Source: Clostridiales bacterium (GTDB lineage: Bacteria; Bacillota; Clostridia; Oscillospirales; CAG-382). Taken from it: 10,614 nt of DNA. How positions within the stretch are numbered: the stretch's first letter is position 1; each line of letters begins with the position of its first letter. The notes under the pieces are model-generated. The model was not told where the DNA came from. It saw only the letters and a program-made list of their open reading frames with translations, and ran no database searches. The stretch covers positions 66,460 to 77,073 of the forward strand of contig DMMZ01000015.1 in assembly GCA_003452915.1 (NCBI GenBank), read 5' to 3'. Of this stretch, positions 1 through 6,207 are shown one piece after another. A program made the translations under genes and the position numbers.

Positions 1-7
1 TTCTAAT

Positions 8-29
8 GTATGAAAGTGTAACTTCATAC
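8..29. promoter_or_regulatory. Inverted repeat upstream of acr3, possible operator
   Basis: GTATGAA (8-14) and TTCATAC (23-29) form a perfect 7-bp inverted repeat with an 8-base spacer, ending 43 bases before the acr3 start. A -10-like TACTAT (27-32) overlaps the right arm. ArsR/SmtB-family repressors usually bind AT-rich dyads of this general form, so an arsenite-responsive operator is possible. The dyad could also be a hairpin belonging to a gene left of the window. No arsR is visible here. Confidence 0.3.
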
Positions 30-72
30 TATGCGGTAGGTGTAAACACCACGGAAAGGAATAACCATATTT

Positions 73-1116
73 ATGAGCAAAGAAAAAAATGTAGGTATTG
101 GTTTTTTTGAAAAGTATCTGACAATTTGGGTACTTCTTTGTATGGCTGTGGGAATTTTTATCGGTAAATTCTTGCCTGGTGTTCCTGAATTTCTCGGCAA
201 GTTCGAGTATGCAGAAATATCCTTGCCAATGGCCATACTTATCTGGATTATGATATACCCAATGATGATGAAGGTAAACTTTCAGTCAATTAAAAATGTA
301 AGAAAAAACCCTGCTGGATTAATCATATCGAGTGGAACAAGCTGGCTTATAAAACCATTTCTCATGTTCGGACTTGCGTATTTTTTCTTCTTTGTAGTTT
401 TTAAAACCTTCATCCCCTCCGATTTAGCAAACAGTTATGTGCAAGGTGCAGTTCTTCTTGGCGCGGCTCCTTGTACCGCTATGGTTTTTGTTTGGAGCAA
501 TCTGACAAAGGGAGATCCTGCTCATACGCTTGTTCAGGTTTCGATCAATGATTTGCTTATCCTTGTTCTTTTTGTTCCGATTGTATCATTTCTTTTAGGC
601 GTTACAAATTTTCAGGTTCCGTGGGCAACGTTATTCTTGTCAATTGTTTTATTTGTAGTAATTCCATTGGTCGCCGGTATTCTAACCCGTACTTTAATGA
701 TTAAGAAAAAAGGTGAAGCATACTTCACGAAAAAATTCGTCCCTAAATTTGACGGCATTACCACACTTGGTTTGCTTTTGACCTTGATAATTATCTTCTC
801 ATTCCAAGGTGATGCTATAATGAATAGTCCATTGCATGTTTTGATGATTGCAGTGCCGTTGATTCTTCAGAATGTATTGACATCACTTTTTGCATATTTC
901 GTATGTAAAAAGTGTAAACAACCTCATAATATAGCAGCACCTGCCGCTCTAATTGGTGCCTCAGACTTTTTTGAACTATCTGTAGCGGTTGCAATAACCC
1001 TTTTTGGCGCAGATTCACCGGTTGTTCTTGTAACCACTGTCGGTGTTCTTACAGAGGTTCCGGTAATGCTGATGCTAGTTAAATTTATAAACAAGACCAA
1101 GCACTGGTTTTCATAA
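73..1116 (+). CDS. acr3: ACR3-family arsenite efflux permease
   Basis: This integral membrane protein of 347 residues exports arsenite, As(III), driven by the proton motive force, and so confers arsenic resistance. Its length and roughly ten hydrophobic segments fit the ACR3 family (bile acid:sodium symporter superfamily). Family hallmarks visible are GAAPCTAMVFVW around Cys134 (the conserved TM4 cysteine), the following NLTKGDPAHTL stretch, GASDFFELSVAVAI with Glu301 (likely the conserved TM9 glutamate), and the C-terminal GVLTEVPVMLMLV. The start is ATG at 73, with GGAAAGGA at 53-60 as ribosome binding site; the spacing of 12 bases is a little long. In many Firmicutes acr3 follows arsR in an ars operon, and such a gene would lie left of the window. 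The gene converges on the DUF4434 gene and ends inside a shared terminator. The family call is secure. The substrate (arsenite, possibly antimonite) is inferred from the family. Confidence 0.94.
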   Translation: MSKEKNVGIGFFEKYLTIWVLLCMAVGIFIGKFLPGVPEFLGKFEYAEISLPMAILIWIMIYPMMMKVNFQSIKNVRKNPAGLIISSGTSWLIKPFLMFGLAYFFFFVVFKTFIPSDLANSYVQGAVLLGAAPCTAMVFVWSNLTKGDPAHTLVQVSINDLLILVLFVPIVSFLLGVTNFQVPWATLFLSIVLFVVIPLVAGILTRTLMIKKKGEAYFTKKFVPKFDGITTLGLLLTLIIIFSFQGDAIMNSPLHVLMIAVPLILQNVLTSLFAYFVCKKCKQPHNIAAPAALIGASDFFELSVAVAITLFGADSPVVLVTTVGVLTEVPVMLMLVKFINKTKHWFS

Positions 1117-1122
1117 AAAAGC

Positions 1123-1177
1123 ATACGCTCTTTAAAAATACACTAAAGCTTAAGCACGTATTTTTTAAAGAGCGTAT
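1123..1177. terminator. Bidirectional intrinsic terminator
   Basis: Sixteen perfectly complementary bases (1123-1138 with 1162-1177) enclose a 23-base loop between the convergent acr3 and DUF4434 genes. On the minus strand the stem is followed at once by GC and six T, a good terminator for the DUF4434 gene. On the plus strand the tail is T-rich but weaker (TATTTGTTAT). The minus-strand T tract is formed by the A run that overlaps the acr3 stop codon. Confidence 0.85.
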
Positions 1178-1215
1178 TATTTGTTATATAAATAGTGTGT
1201 TATCGTAAGTTTCTA

Positions 1216-3945
1216 TTAAAATTCGGTTGGCATTTTTGTACCGTCTGTATAAATACCGTTGAATCCGATGTTGTCGAAATAAACAGACTCATTGTAATCG
1301 GATTTCCATGAATTGAATGCAAGAAGGATATAACCGATGCCGTCAAGTCCGACATGGCTGTTTGAGTCAGTTGTTCCCCATTGCGGTGACATAACGCTTA
1401 ATGGCACCTTGACAAACCCCTTGTATCCCGATGGGTAAGCGAGAAAACAATTATTTATTGAAGCTGCTTTAAACCCACCATATCCGTCTTCGATATAGAA
1501 AGTACCTGATGAATTTAATCCCCAAACAGTCGTTTCGGTTGCTGCTGTGTCGTATTCACTGAAATACAGCATATGTGAAAAACTGTCGATGAAGTTTGTT
1601 GTATCTATCCAGAAGTACACTTCCTTTGCGCCGTTGGCCGAGGTGTTGTTATATGACGGACTTAAAATTTGGAACGAAACCCAGGCATTCGAAGAAGCAC
1701 TTGTAGGAACGCTATACTCCAAGCCTCTGCTTCCTTTATACCCAACACCGTCTGTTGTTTTAACAAGATAATTTCCGCCATTACCGGAAATATTACTAAA
1801 ATAACCTGCAGAATCGTTTACACCCGGCAAAATTCCATTCGGGACAAGGCTAAAATCACATACATTCTTATTATCATATCTATAAAATTCGGTTGGTAAC
1901 TCTGTACCACTTGTTATATCGCCAACAAAACCGAATTGATCAAATGAGATGGATTTACCTTTATTATAATCAAAGGAATTAAAGGCAAGCAGGATGAAGT
2001 TGATATTGTCAAGCCCAACCAGACTATTTGAATCGACTGTACCCCATGTAGGAACAAATGAAGAAAACGGTATTCTGACAAAGCCCTTATATCCTGTCGG
2101 GTATGCTAAATAACTATTATCTATTGCAAGCTTAATAAATCCACCATTACCGTTTTCGATATAAAAATCACCACTGGTATTCAACGTCCAATGAGTTGTT
2201 TCATTTCCTGCTGTATCATCCTCACTGAAATAGAGTGTATGGGAAAACTGTGTTGTACCGAAGCCTGTCGTGTCAATCCAATAATAAAGGTCGGTTGCTC
2301 CGTTTGCTGAACTGTTATTATATGATGGTGACAAGATTCTGAAGCTCACCCAGGCATAAGCTGTTGCACTTGCAGGTACACTATATTGAACAGCTTTGCT
2401 GCCCTGATAACCGACACCATTAACAGTATTAATAAGATAATCTATACCGTTTCCACTGATGTTACTATAATATCCTGCCAGATCATTTACACCAGGCATA
2501 GTTCCTGCAGGAATAAGTTCAGTATCGCATATTGTTTTAAAATCATCGGGAGCAGTATCAACATATGAGTTTGGATACGAACCGTTTACTGTTATGCTGA
2601 TCCGCTCAGAGATATTACCGGCACCGTCAATTGCTTCAAGCTGGTATACTGTTTGACCGCTTGTGCTGAAATCAACATCGTTAAAATATGTGTTAAGAGC
2701 AGGAAAACCGTTTCCATCTCTATACCAATCGCTGCGATATAATAACGAATCGTTTTTAAACAATCTGTAAACAGCAATACCAATATTATCGATAGCTTCA
2801 TTCCATACCAATGTCAAACTTCCATCGGATTGAAGTGTTGTGTCGATTCTGGTTGGAGCAGCTGGAGCCTGACTTTCCAGAACACCGTTAATAAGGAAAT
2901 CCAAATAGGTGTCATTGAAAACTGGATCAACATATAAAGGGCTGTAATAATGATTCCATGAAAATGTTATTATATTATCCGCATACCTGGAAGCGATATC
3001 CAACTGCTGAGTATACCTATCAAGTGTTGAAGTTATAAAAATTGTATTTTCAGTTGCGGGAGGACTGAAAAGACCGCCATCATGTGGTTGAGTGAAGTCT
3101 TCACAGTTCGACCAGAAGATAACACCTTTGTTTGAATTATCTACAACATTGCGATACATAATTGTTATCATCTCAAGGTCGGTCATCTGTATCCAACCTG
3201 CACCAACAGCATCCTGCGGTGCAAAAATATCTCCCACTCTGAAGTTGATTTGCGCGAACATACTGTTCCAGAATATTTCGGTGTCTTCAACATCAGCAGG
3301 TGTGATATATTTATTATAATATGGACTCATAAGAAGGGGCAAATCATCGTTTAATTGATTTAATTTACTTATTACAACATTCATTCCCGATGCAAATTTT
3401 GTTGCGTAAGGTGTCATGTTGAGATAGTTATTGCAAAATTCGGGAACAAAATACCAGCCATAGAAAGTTCCTACATAATCATTGTAATACTGATTATAAA
3501 TATCTTCTGCAATCTTTGCACTGATTGTGCAGAAATCTGTATATGTACTGCCAATACCGCCATAAAGCCAGAATTCACTGTACATACCCATGCCTAGGAA
3601 TACTTTAATACCATAAAGTTCACAGTTGCGAAGGGCAGCCTCAATAACATCACCATAATAGGTCGCTCCGCTAAGCTCAGGAACTGTAGAGGGGTAAAAA
3701 GTTGACCAGTTACCGCTATCTCTGCTTGCGGTATCGCTGAGGATAAGATAGGTTATACCAGCATCCTGCATAGCAGAAAGCTCTTGACTCCATCTTGCGT
3801 CATCCCAATAATTACACAACCATGATTGAATAAATGTACCTGTTGCCTGTTTGTCGCACCTTTGTGTTGCTTTTACTTGCGTTGAAAAGGGGAACGAAGT
3901 AAAAAGCACCAATAAACATAAGAATACCGTAACAATTTTTTTCAT
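1216..3945 (-). CDS. Secreted DUF4434 glycosidase-like protein with FN3 and duplicated beta-rich modules
   Basis: This predicted extracellular protein has 909 residues. Residues 1-26 are a signal peptide (MKK, hydrophobic core, VKA cleavage site). Residues about 28-355 match DUF4434, a TIM-barrel glycoside-hydrolase-like family. The marks are the GTFIQSW opening, WSQELSAMQDAGI, GWYFVPEF with Glu169 as a possible catalytic acid, LMSPYY and DIFAPQDAVG. Residues about 362-455 form a fibronectin type III domain (TLVWNEAIDNIGIAVYRLF, YQLEAIDGAGN). Residues about 467-687 and 690-909 are two similar copies of a beta-rich module ending in FDxxGF, resembling a jelly-roll carbohydrate-binding domain. 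There is no dockerin, SLH or LPXTG anchor, so it is probably released. The start is the ATG at 3945, preceded by AGGAGG; an in-frame TTG 14 codons upstream is less likely. It stands alone, divergent from the LysM hydrolase gene. A role in binding and hydrolysing a polysaccharide is inferred; the substrate is unknown. Confidence 0.88.
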   Translation of the reverse strand: MKKIVTVFLCLLVLFTSFPFSTQVKATQRCDKQATGTFIQSWLCNYWDDARWSQELSAMQDAGITYLILSDTASRDSGNWSTFYPSTVPELSGATYYGDVIEAALRNCELYGIKVFLGMGMYSEFWLYGGIGSTYTDFCTISAKIAEDIYNQYYNDYVGTFYGWYFVPEFCNNYLNMTPYATKFASGMNVVISKLNQLNDDLPLLMSPYYNKYITPADVEDTEIFWNSMFAQINFRVGDIFAPQDAVGAGWIQMTDLEMITIMYRNVVDNSNKGVIFWSNCEDFTQPHDGGLFSPPATENTIFITSTLDRYTQQLDIASRYADNIITFSWNHYYSPLYVDPVFNDTYLDFLINGVLESQAPAAPTRIDTTLQSDGSLTLVWNEAIDNIGIAVYRLFKNDSLLYRSDWYRDGNGFPALNTYFNDVDFSTSGQTVYQLEAIDGAGNISERISITVNGSYPNSYVDTAPDDFKTICDTELIPAGTMPGVNDLAGYYSNISGNGIDYLINTVNGVGYQGSKAVQYSVPASATAYAWVSFRILSPSYNNSSANGATDLYYWIDTTGFGTTQFSHTLYFSEDDTAGNETTHWTLNTSGDFYIENGNGGFIKLAIDNSYLAYPTGYKGFVRIPFSSFVPTWGTVDSNSLVGLDNINFILLAFNSFDYNKGKSISFDQFGFVGDITSGTELPTEFYRYDNKNVCDFSLVPNGILPGVNDSAGYFSNISGNGGNYLVKTTDGVGYKGSRGLEYSVPTSASSNAWVSFQILSPSYNNTSANGAKEVYFWIDTTNFIDSFSHMLYFSEYDTAATETTVWGLNSSGTFYIEDGYGGFKAASINNCFLAYPSGYKGFVKVPLSVMSPQWGTTDSNSHVGLDGIGYILLAFNSWKSDYNESVYFDNIGFNGIYTDGTKMPTEF
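1219..2547 (-). repeat. Tandem duplication of a ~220-residue beta-rich module
   Basis: Copy 1 spans about 1885-2547 and copy 2 about 1219-1878, both within the DUF4434 gene. By eye, well over half of the residues agree. Shared landmarks include PGVNDxAGYxSNISGNG, AWVSFxILSPSYNN, SANGA, YxWIDTT, LYFSExDTA, YLAYPxGYKGFV, GLDxIxxILLAFNS and a terminal PTEF. Both copies have the same length to within a few residues, which suggests whole-domain duplication. I do not recognise a named family. The layout, starting with xxVCD or xxICD and ending with FDxxGF, resembles carbohydrate-binding jelly rolls. Confidence 0.85.
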
Positions 3946-3950
3946 AAGAT

Positions 3951-3960
3951 CCTCCTTTTT
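3951..3960 (-). promoter_or_regulatory. Ribosome binding site of the DUF4434 gene
   Basis: The minus strand reads AAAAAGGAGG, then five bases, then the ATG at 3945. This near-perfect site decides the start in favour of MKK, which also puts the signal peptide exactly at the N-terminus. Confidence 0.85.
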
Positions 3961-3995
3961 CTTTTCTTCATTTTTAAAACCTTGCAAAGGTACGT

Positions 3996-4009
3996 AAAGC
4001 TATAGCTTT
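3996..4009. promoter_or_regulatory. Perfect 14-bp palindrome, possible operator
   Basis: AAAGCTATAGCTTT is fully self-complementary. It lies 51 bases upstream of the DUF4434 start and downstream of the candidate promoter for that gene. Its position suits a repressor site of the LacI or GntR kind that controls a polysaccharide gene. The regulator is unknown, and AT-rich palindromes can arise by chance. Confidence 0.35.
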
Positions 4010-4029
4010 CGCACCATTGTATGCTAATA

Positions 4030-4059
4030 TATATGCAATAACATGGAAATTTATGTCAA
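4030..4059 (-). promoter_or_regulatory. Candidate promoter of the DUF4434 gene
   Basis: The minus strand carries a consensus -35 TTGACA (4054-4059). The best -10 at a usual distance is CATATA (4030-4035, 18-base spacer), which is poor. A better TATATT (4026-4031) sits too far away, at 22 bases. The -35 is convincing and the -10 is not. Confidence 0.4.
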
Positions 4060-4159
4060 TTTTAAAAAATATTTTCTTACTGTTTCTTAAGAGAAGTAGT
4101 ATTATTATCGTTTCTTTTTTACAATATTGTCATAATGCACTAATTACAAATTATTACCA

Positions 4160-4188
4160 TTGATATTTTGGCTATTATGCTTTAATAT
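4160..4188 (+). promoter_or_regulatory. Candidate sigma-A promoter of the LysM hydrolase gene
   Basis: TTGATA (4160-4165), a 17-base spacer and TAATAT (4183-4188) form a plausible vegetative promoter about 50 bases upstream of the LysM hydrolase start. I see no clear sigma-G type boxes, although SleB-type genes are often forespore-expressed. Confidence 0.5.
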
Positions 4189-4235
4189 ATAAGCGTAGCC
4201 TGAATTGCCATAAACGTAAAATGGAGGAAATTAAT

Positions 4236-5000
4236 ATGAAAAGAATGAAAAAAATTTTATTGACGACCGTCATGCTATTAAGCTTATCTTTATTTTTTAC
4301 TTTTAATGCTTCAGCAGCTACTTATACAACAGTAAGCGGTGACTCATTATATAAGATAGGCCAAGTATTTAACACAAGCACAACAACATTGATGAAAGAC
4401 AATAACCTTACAAGCACCATGTTAAAAATAGGTCAGAAATTATATGTTAATTGCAATACATATACAGTTGAAAAGGGTGATAACTTATATGCAATATCCA
4501 GACAATACGGTATAACTTTATCTGCGTTAAGACGTGCAAATAACATATATACAGATTTAATTTTAATAGGACAGGTTTTAAATATACCCCAGGCTACTAC
4601 AACAGCAGCAACACCTGTATCAAATACATCAGTTTATTCGACAAGTGATAGAAACATATTGGCAAGACTAATAACAGCTGAAGCTCAAGGTGAGTCCTAT
4701 GAAGCAAAGGTTGCAGTTGGAGCCGTTGTAATGAACAGAGTAAAGAGTCCGTTATGGCCGAATACGATAAGCGGTGTTATTTATCAGAATATAAACGGCT
4801 ATTATCAGTTTTCGCCAGTTGAAAACGGCTCAATCAATAATGTTGCCGATGCTGATTCAATCAAAGCAGCAAATGTAGCAATGAGTGGTGTTGATCCTAC
4901 AAATGGTGCAATGTTTTATTATGATACATCAACAACAAACGCCTGGATATTGGCAAAACCGGTTTCAATAAGCATTGACAATATGGTATTTGCATATTAA
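4236..5000 (+). CDS. Secreted LysM-LysM-Hydrolase_2 (SleB/CwlJ-like) cell wall hydrolase
   Basis: This is a peptidoglycan hydrolase of 254 residues. Residues 1-27 are a signal peptide (KRMKK, hydrophobic core, ASA cleavage site). Two LysM domains follow at about 29-72 (SGDSLYKIGQVF to IGQKLYV) and 75-118 (KGDNLYAISRQY to IGQVLNIP); these bind the glycan backbone. After a Thr/Ala/Ser linker comes a Hydrolase_2 domain at about 138-254, with LITAEAQGESYEAKVAVGA and GAMFYYD. Glu149 in AEAQGE is the probable catalytic residue by analogy with SleB lytic transglycosylases. In Bacillus and Clostridium such proteins act in spore cortex lysis or in vegetative wall turnover; the sequence does not decide which. 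I chose ATG 4236 over ATG 4221 because GGAGG (4223-4227) lies between them, 8 bases before 4236, and overlaps the earlier start. The gene is a single unit closed by a terminator. Confidence 0.93.
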   Translation: MKRMKKILLTTVMLLSLSLFFTFNASAATYTTVSGDSLYKIGQVFNTSTTTLMKDNNLTSTMLKIGQKLYVNCNTYTVEKGDNLYAISRQYGITLSALRRANNIYTDLILIGQVLNIPQATTTAATPVSNTSVYSTSDRNILARLITAEAQGESYEAKVAVGAVVMNRVKSPLWPNTISGVIYQNINGYYQFSPVENGSINNVADADSIKAANVAMSGVDPTNGAMFYYDTSTTNAWILAKPVSISIDNMVFAY

Positions 5001-5026
5001 AATTTTGTAAATGCAAGTTAATGCCA

Positions 5027-5060
5027 AAAACCCTTGAAAATGAAAATTTTCAGGGGTTTT
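5027..5060. terminator. Intrinsic terminator after the LysM hydrolase gene
   Basis: AAAACCCTTGAAAAT (5027-5041) pairs with ATTTTCAGGGGTTTT (5046-5060), with one G-T wobble and a GAAA tetraloop. It is followed by a T-rich CTATTTT. On the minus strand the stem also runs into five T. The same hairpin lies directly 3' of the tRNA remnant at 5067-5089, so it may originally have been the terminator of that tRNA. Confidence 0.85.
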
Positions 5061-5066
5061 CTATTT

Positions 5067-5089
5067 TGGAGCTGGTGGAGGGTATCGGA
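5067..5089 (-). pseudogene. Remnant of a tRNA-Thr 3' end (acceptor and T-arm only)
   Basis: Positions 5064-5089 match 6115-6140, the 3' end of the intact tRNA-Thr, at 23 of 26 bases and in the same orientation. Retained are CCA, the U discriminator, the acceptor strand CACCAGC and most of the T-arm. Changes hit the T-stem and T-loop. No D-arm, anticodon arm or 5' acceptor strand follows, so it cannot fold as a tRNA. It could be an attachment-site copy left by an integrated element, or the residue of a duplicated tRNA gene. Confidence 0.65.
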
Positions 5090-5444
5090 TTTTCAATCTG
5101 CTGATGTAATATATGCTTATTAACGTTTGTCAATAAAAATTTACAAAAATCAATACAAGAATTATAAAATTAACATTAATCGAAAAAGAATTTTACCATT
5201 TACTTTTATCTTCTTAGTCATTCATTACATATAAATTATTGAACGAATGGACACACGCTGCACTTGTGCATATATTAAAAATTAACTACCAGACAACCAG
5301 CCTAATAAATACTGTAAATAATCATCTATATTTCTTTTATAATAAAACTTGTCTTTATTTTGATATGATAACATTTTTATCGTTTATTCATATAATATAG
5401 TACACTTATATTAAGTAAATTGCAGATGAAAAGAGTTGATATGA
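5090..5444. other. AT-rich intergenic region before the repeat-protein gene
   Basis: These 355 bases hold no convincing gene on either strand. Near the right end lies the candidate promoter of the repeat-protein gene. A short dyad, TGCACTTGTGCA (5259-5270), is too small to interpret. I see no tRNA, riboswitch or mobile-element end other than the tRNA remnant immediately to the left. Confidence 0.6.
5368..5397 (+). promoter_or_regulatory. Candidate promoter of the repeat-protein gene
   Basis: A perfect -10 TATAAT (5391-5396) lies 17 bases after ATAACA (5368-5373), which matches 4 of 6 bases of the sigma-A -35. The same bases read as CATATAATA (5389-5397), which fits the CATANNNTA -10 of mother-cell sigma-K. 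An AACA at 5370-5373 sits near the expected sigma-K -35 place, one base off the usual spacing. Vegetative or sporulation control cannot be decided by eye. Confidence 0.45.
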
Positions 5445-5873
5445 ATGTCAGATAGAAGAAATATTTGCTGCGGAAACGGTCGTCGTAGAGGTTTAAGAAA
5501 AATTCGTGAAGGCATTGAAGATATACGTGATGGACTCCAAGATGTCCGCGATGGGCTGGATGATATTATTAATAATAACATTTGTAAGGGTAAACTAGAC
5601 ATCTGCGAAGGAATTCGTGATATCGAAGATGGTTTATGTGATATTATTGAAGGCTTAAATGAGATTGAATGTGATATTGACCGCAATGCTCAAAGAGACA
5701 TACAAGAAGGTATTTGTGATATTCGCGAAGGAATCAGAGACATATGCGAAGGTTTAAATAATATCCGTAGAGGTAATGGACTCGCAGGTATAAGAGATAT
5801 TCGAGAGGGTATTCGCAATGTTGAAGAAGGTTTATGTGATATTATTAAAGGTTTAAGAGATATTCGCAGATAA
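5445..5873 (+). CDS. Unrecognised protein built of nested heptad repeats (four 33-residue units)
   Basis: I do not recognise a family for this 142-residue protein. After a basic N-terminus with a Cys-Cys pair (residues 8-9), units begin at residues 17, 50, 83 and 116. Each has four heptads of consensus (I/L)xDIxEG (28 residues) and, except the last, a 5-residue linker (45-49, 78-82, 111-115). Hydrophobic residues at heptad positions 1 and 4 suit an amphipathic helix or coiled coil; the Gly at position 7 is unusual for one. Four helices joined by short loops could form a bundle (inference). It contains nine Cys and no Phe, Tyr, Trp, His, Pro or Thr. Acidic and basic residues are numerous and roughly balanced. 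There is no signal peptide or membrane segment, so it is likely cytoplasmic or packed into a coat-like structure. The start is ATG 5445 with only a weak site (AAAGAG, 5429-5434). It is monocistronic, with its own promoter and terminator, and lies between the two tRNA-Thr 3' ends. Confidence 0.85.
   Translation: MSDRRNICCGNGRRRGLRKIREGIEDIRDGLQDVRDGLDDIINNNICKGKLDICEGIRDIEDGLCDIIEGLNEIECDIDRNAQRDIQEGICDIREGIRDICEGLNNIRRGNGLAGIRDIREGIRNVEEGLCDIIKGLRDIRR
5493..5870 (+). repeat. In-frame nested repeat: 99-bp units made of 21-bp subunits
   Basis: Units start at 5493, 5592, 5691 and 5790, exactly 99 bases apart; the fourth stops after 81 bases at the stop codon. Within each, 21-base subunits recur with a core like GATATTCGNGAAGG. 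The unit spacing is kept exactly while synonymous and non-synonymous differences are scattered, which points to old duplications under coding constraint. Confidence 0.85.
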
Positions 5874-5945
5874 TATTCATTGTAATTTATTTGATCTGAT
5901 TACTGCAATAAGCAATAGAGTAGCATAAAACATAACATATTATCC

Positions 5946-5983
5946 AAAAAAGGTAGCCCCTCTTAAATGAGAGCCTACCTTTT
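5946..5983. terminator. Intrinsic terminator after the repeat-protein gene
   Basis: AAAAGGTAG (5948-5956) pairs with CTACCTTTT (5975-5983). The inner stem is imperfect and continues as CTC with GAG around TTAAAT. The plus-strand T run is only four bases. The minus strand gives six T after the stem, so it can also stop read-through from the tRNA side. Confidence 0.75.
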
Positions 5984-6069
5984 ATATGATGTTTGTTTAT
6001 AGTACTTGAAGTTTTACCAAATATTATTTAAGTTAAAGAATTAAAAAATACAGCAAAGTGAAACAATCA

Positions 6070-6113
6070 AAAAACCTTGATAATGCTAGGTTTCTAGCAA
6101 ATTCAAGGTTTTT
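6070..6113 (-). terminator. Intrinsic terminator of tRNA-Thr
   Basis: AAAAACCTTGA (6070-6080) pairs with TCAAGGTTTTT (6103-6113), with an inner GCTAG/CTAGC stem (6085-6089 and 6094-6098). Transcribed from the minus strand it begins a few bases after the tRNA CCA end and closes with a T run, as expected for a monocistronic tRNA. Confidence 0.85.
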
Positions 6114-6117
6114 GTTT

Positions 6118-6192
6118 TGGAGCTGGTGGTGGGAATCGAACCCACAACCTGCGGTTTACGATACCGCTGCTCTGCCATTGAGCCACACCAGC
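6118..6192 (-). tRNA. tRNA-Thr, anticodon CGU
   Basis: The minus strand folds into a complete cloverleaf of 75 bases including an encoded CCA. It has a 7-bp acceptor GCTGGTG/CACCAGC, D-stem GCTC/GAGC, and anticodon stem GCGGT/ACCGC with loop ATCGTAA. The variable loop is AGGTT and the T-arm is GTGGG TTCGATT CCCAC. The anticodon CGT reads the codon ACG, so the tRNA carries threonine. The discriminator base is U. It has its own promoter and terminator and lies 30 bases downstream of cca on the same strand. Confidence 0.96.
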
Positions 6193-6207
6193 GTAACAGC
6201 ATTTCGC

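Noticed and set aside
3946..3987. Longer version of the DUF4434 protein starting at TTG 3987
   Set aside because: The 14 added residues are highly charged and precede the signal peptide, and a near-perfect ribosome binding site lies between them and the ATG at 3945.
4121..4130. Palindrome ACAATATTGT in the divergent promoter region
   Set aside because: Ten AT-rich bases are likely by chance in such DNA, and it does not align with either candidate promoter.
4221..4235. Earlier ATG for the LysM hydrolase at 4221
   Set aside because: This ATG overlaps the GGAGG site that serves ATG 4236; the added MEEIN would spoil the signal peptide start.
5067..5140. A second complete tRNA gene starting from the remnant
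   Set aside because: Only the acceptor 3' strand and T-arm are present; no anticodon arm, D-arm or complementary 5' acceptor strand follows on the minus strand.
5411..5686. Minus-strand frame of 91 codons opposite the repeat protein, itself periodic
   Set aside because: The periodicity merely mirrors the 21-base repeats of the real gene; it has no ribosome binding site and covers only part of the repeat region.
5493..5870. Regular direct repeats that might suggest a CRISPR array
   Set aside because: The repeats are short (21 bases), diverged, directly adjoining and in frame throughout one coding sequence, with no constant repeat/unique spacer pattern and no cas genes.
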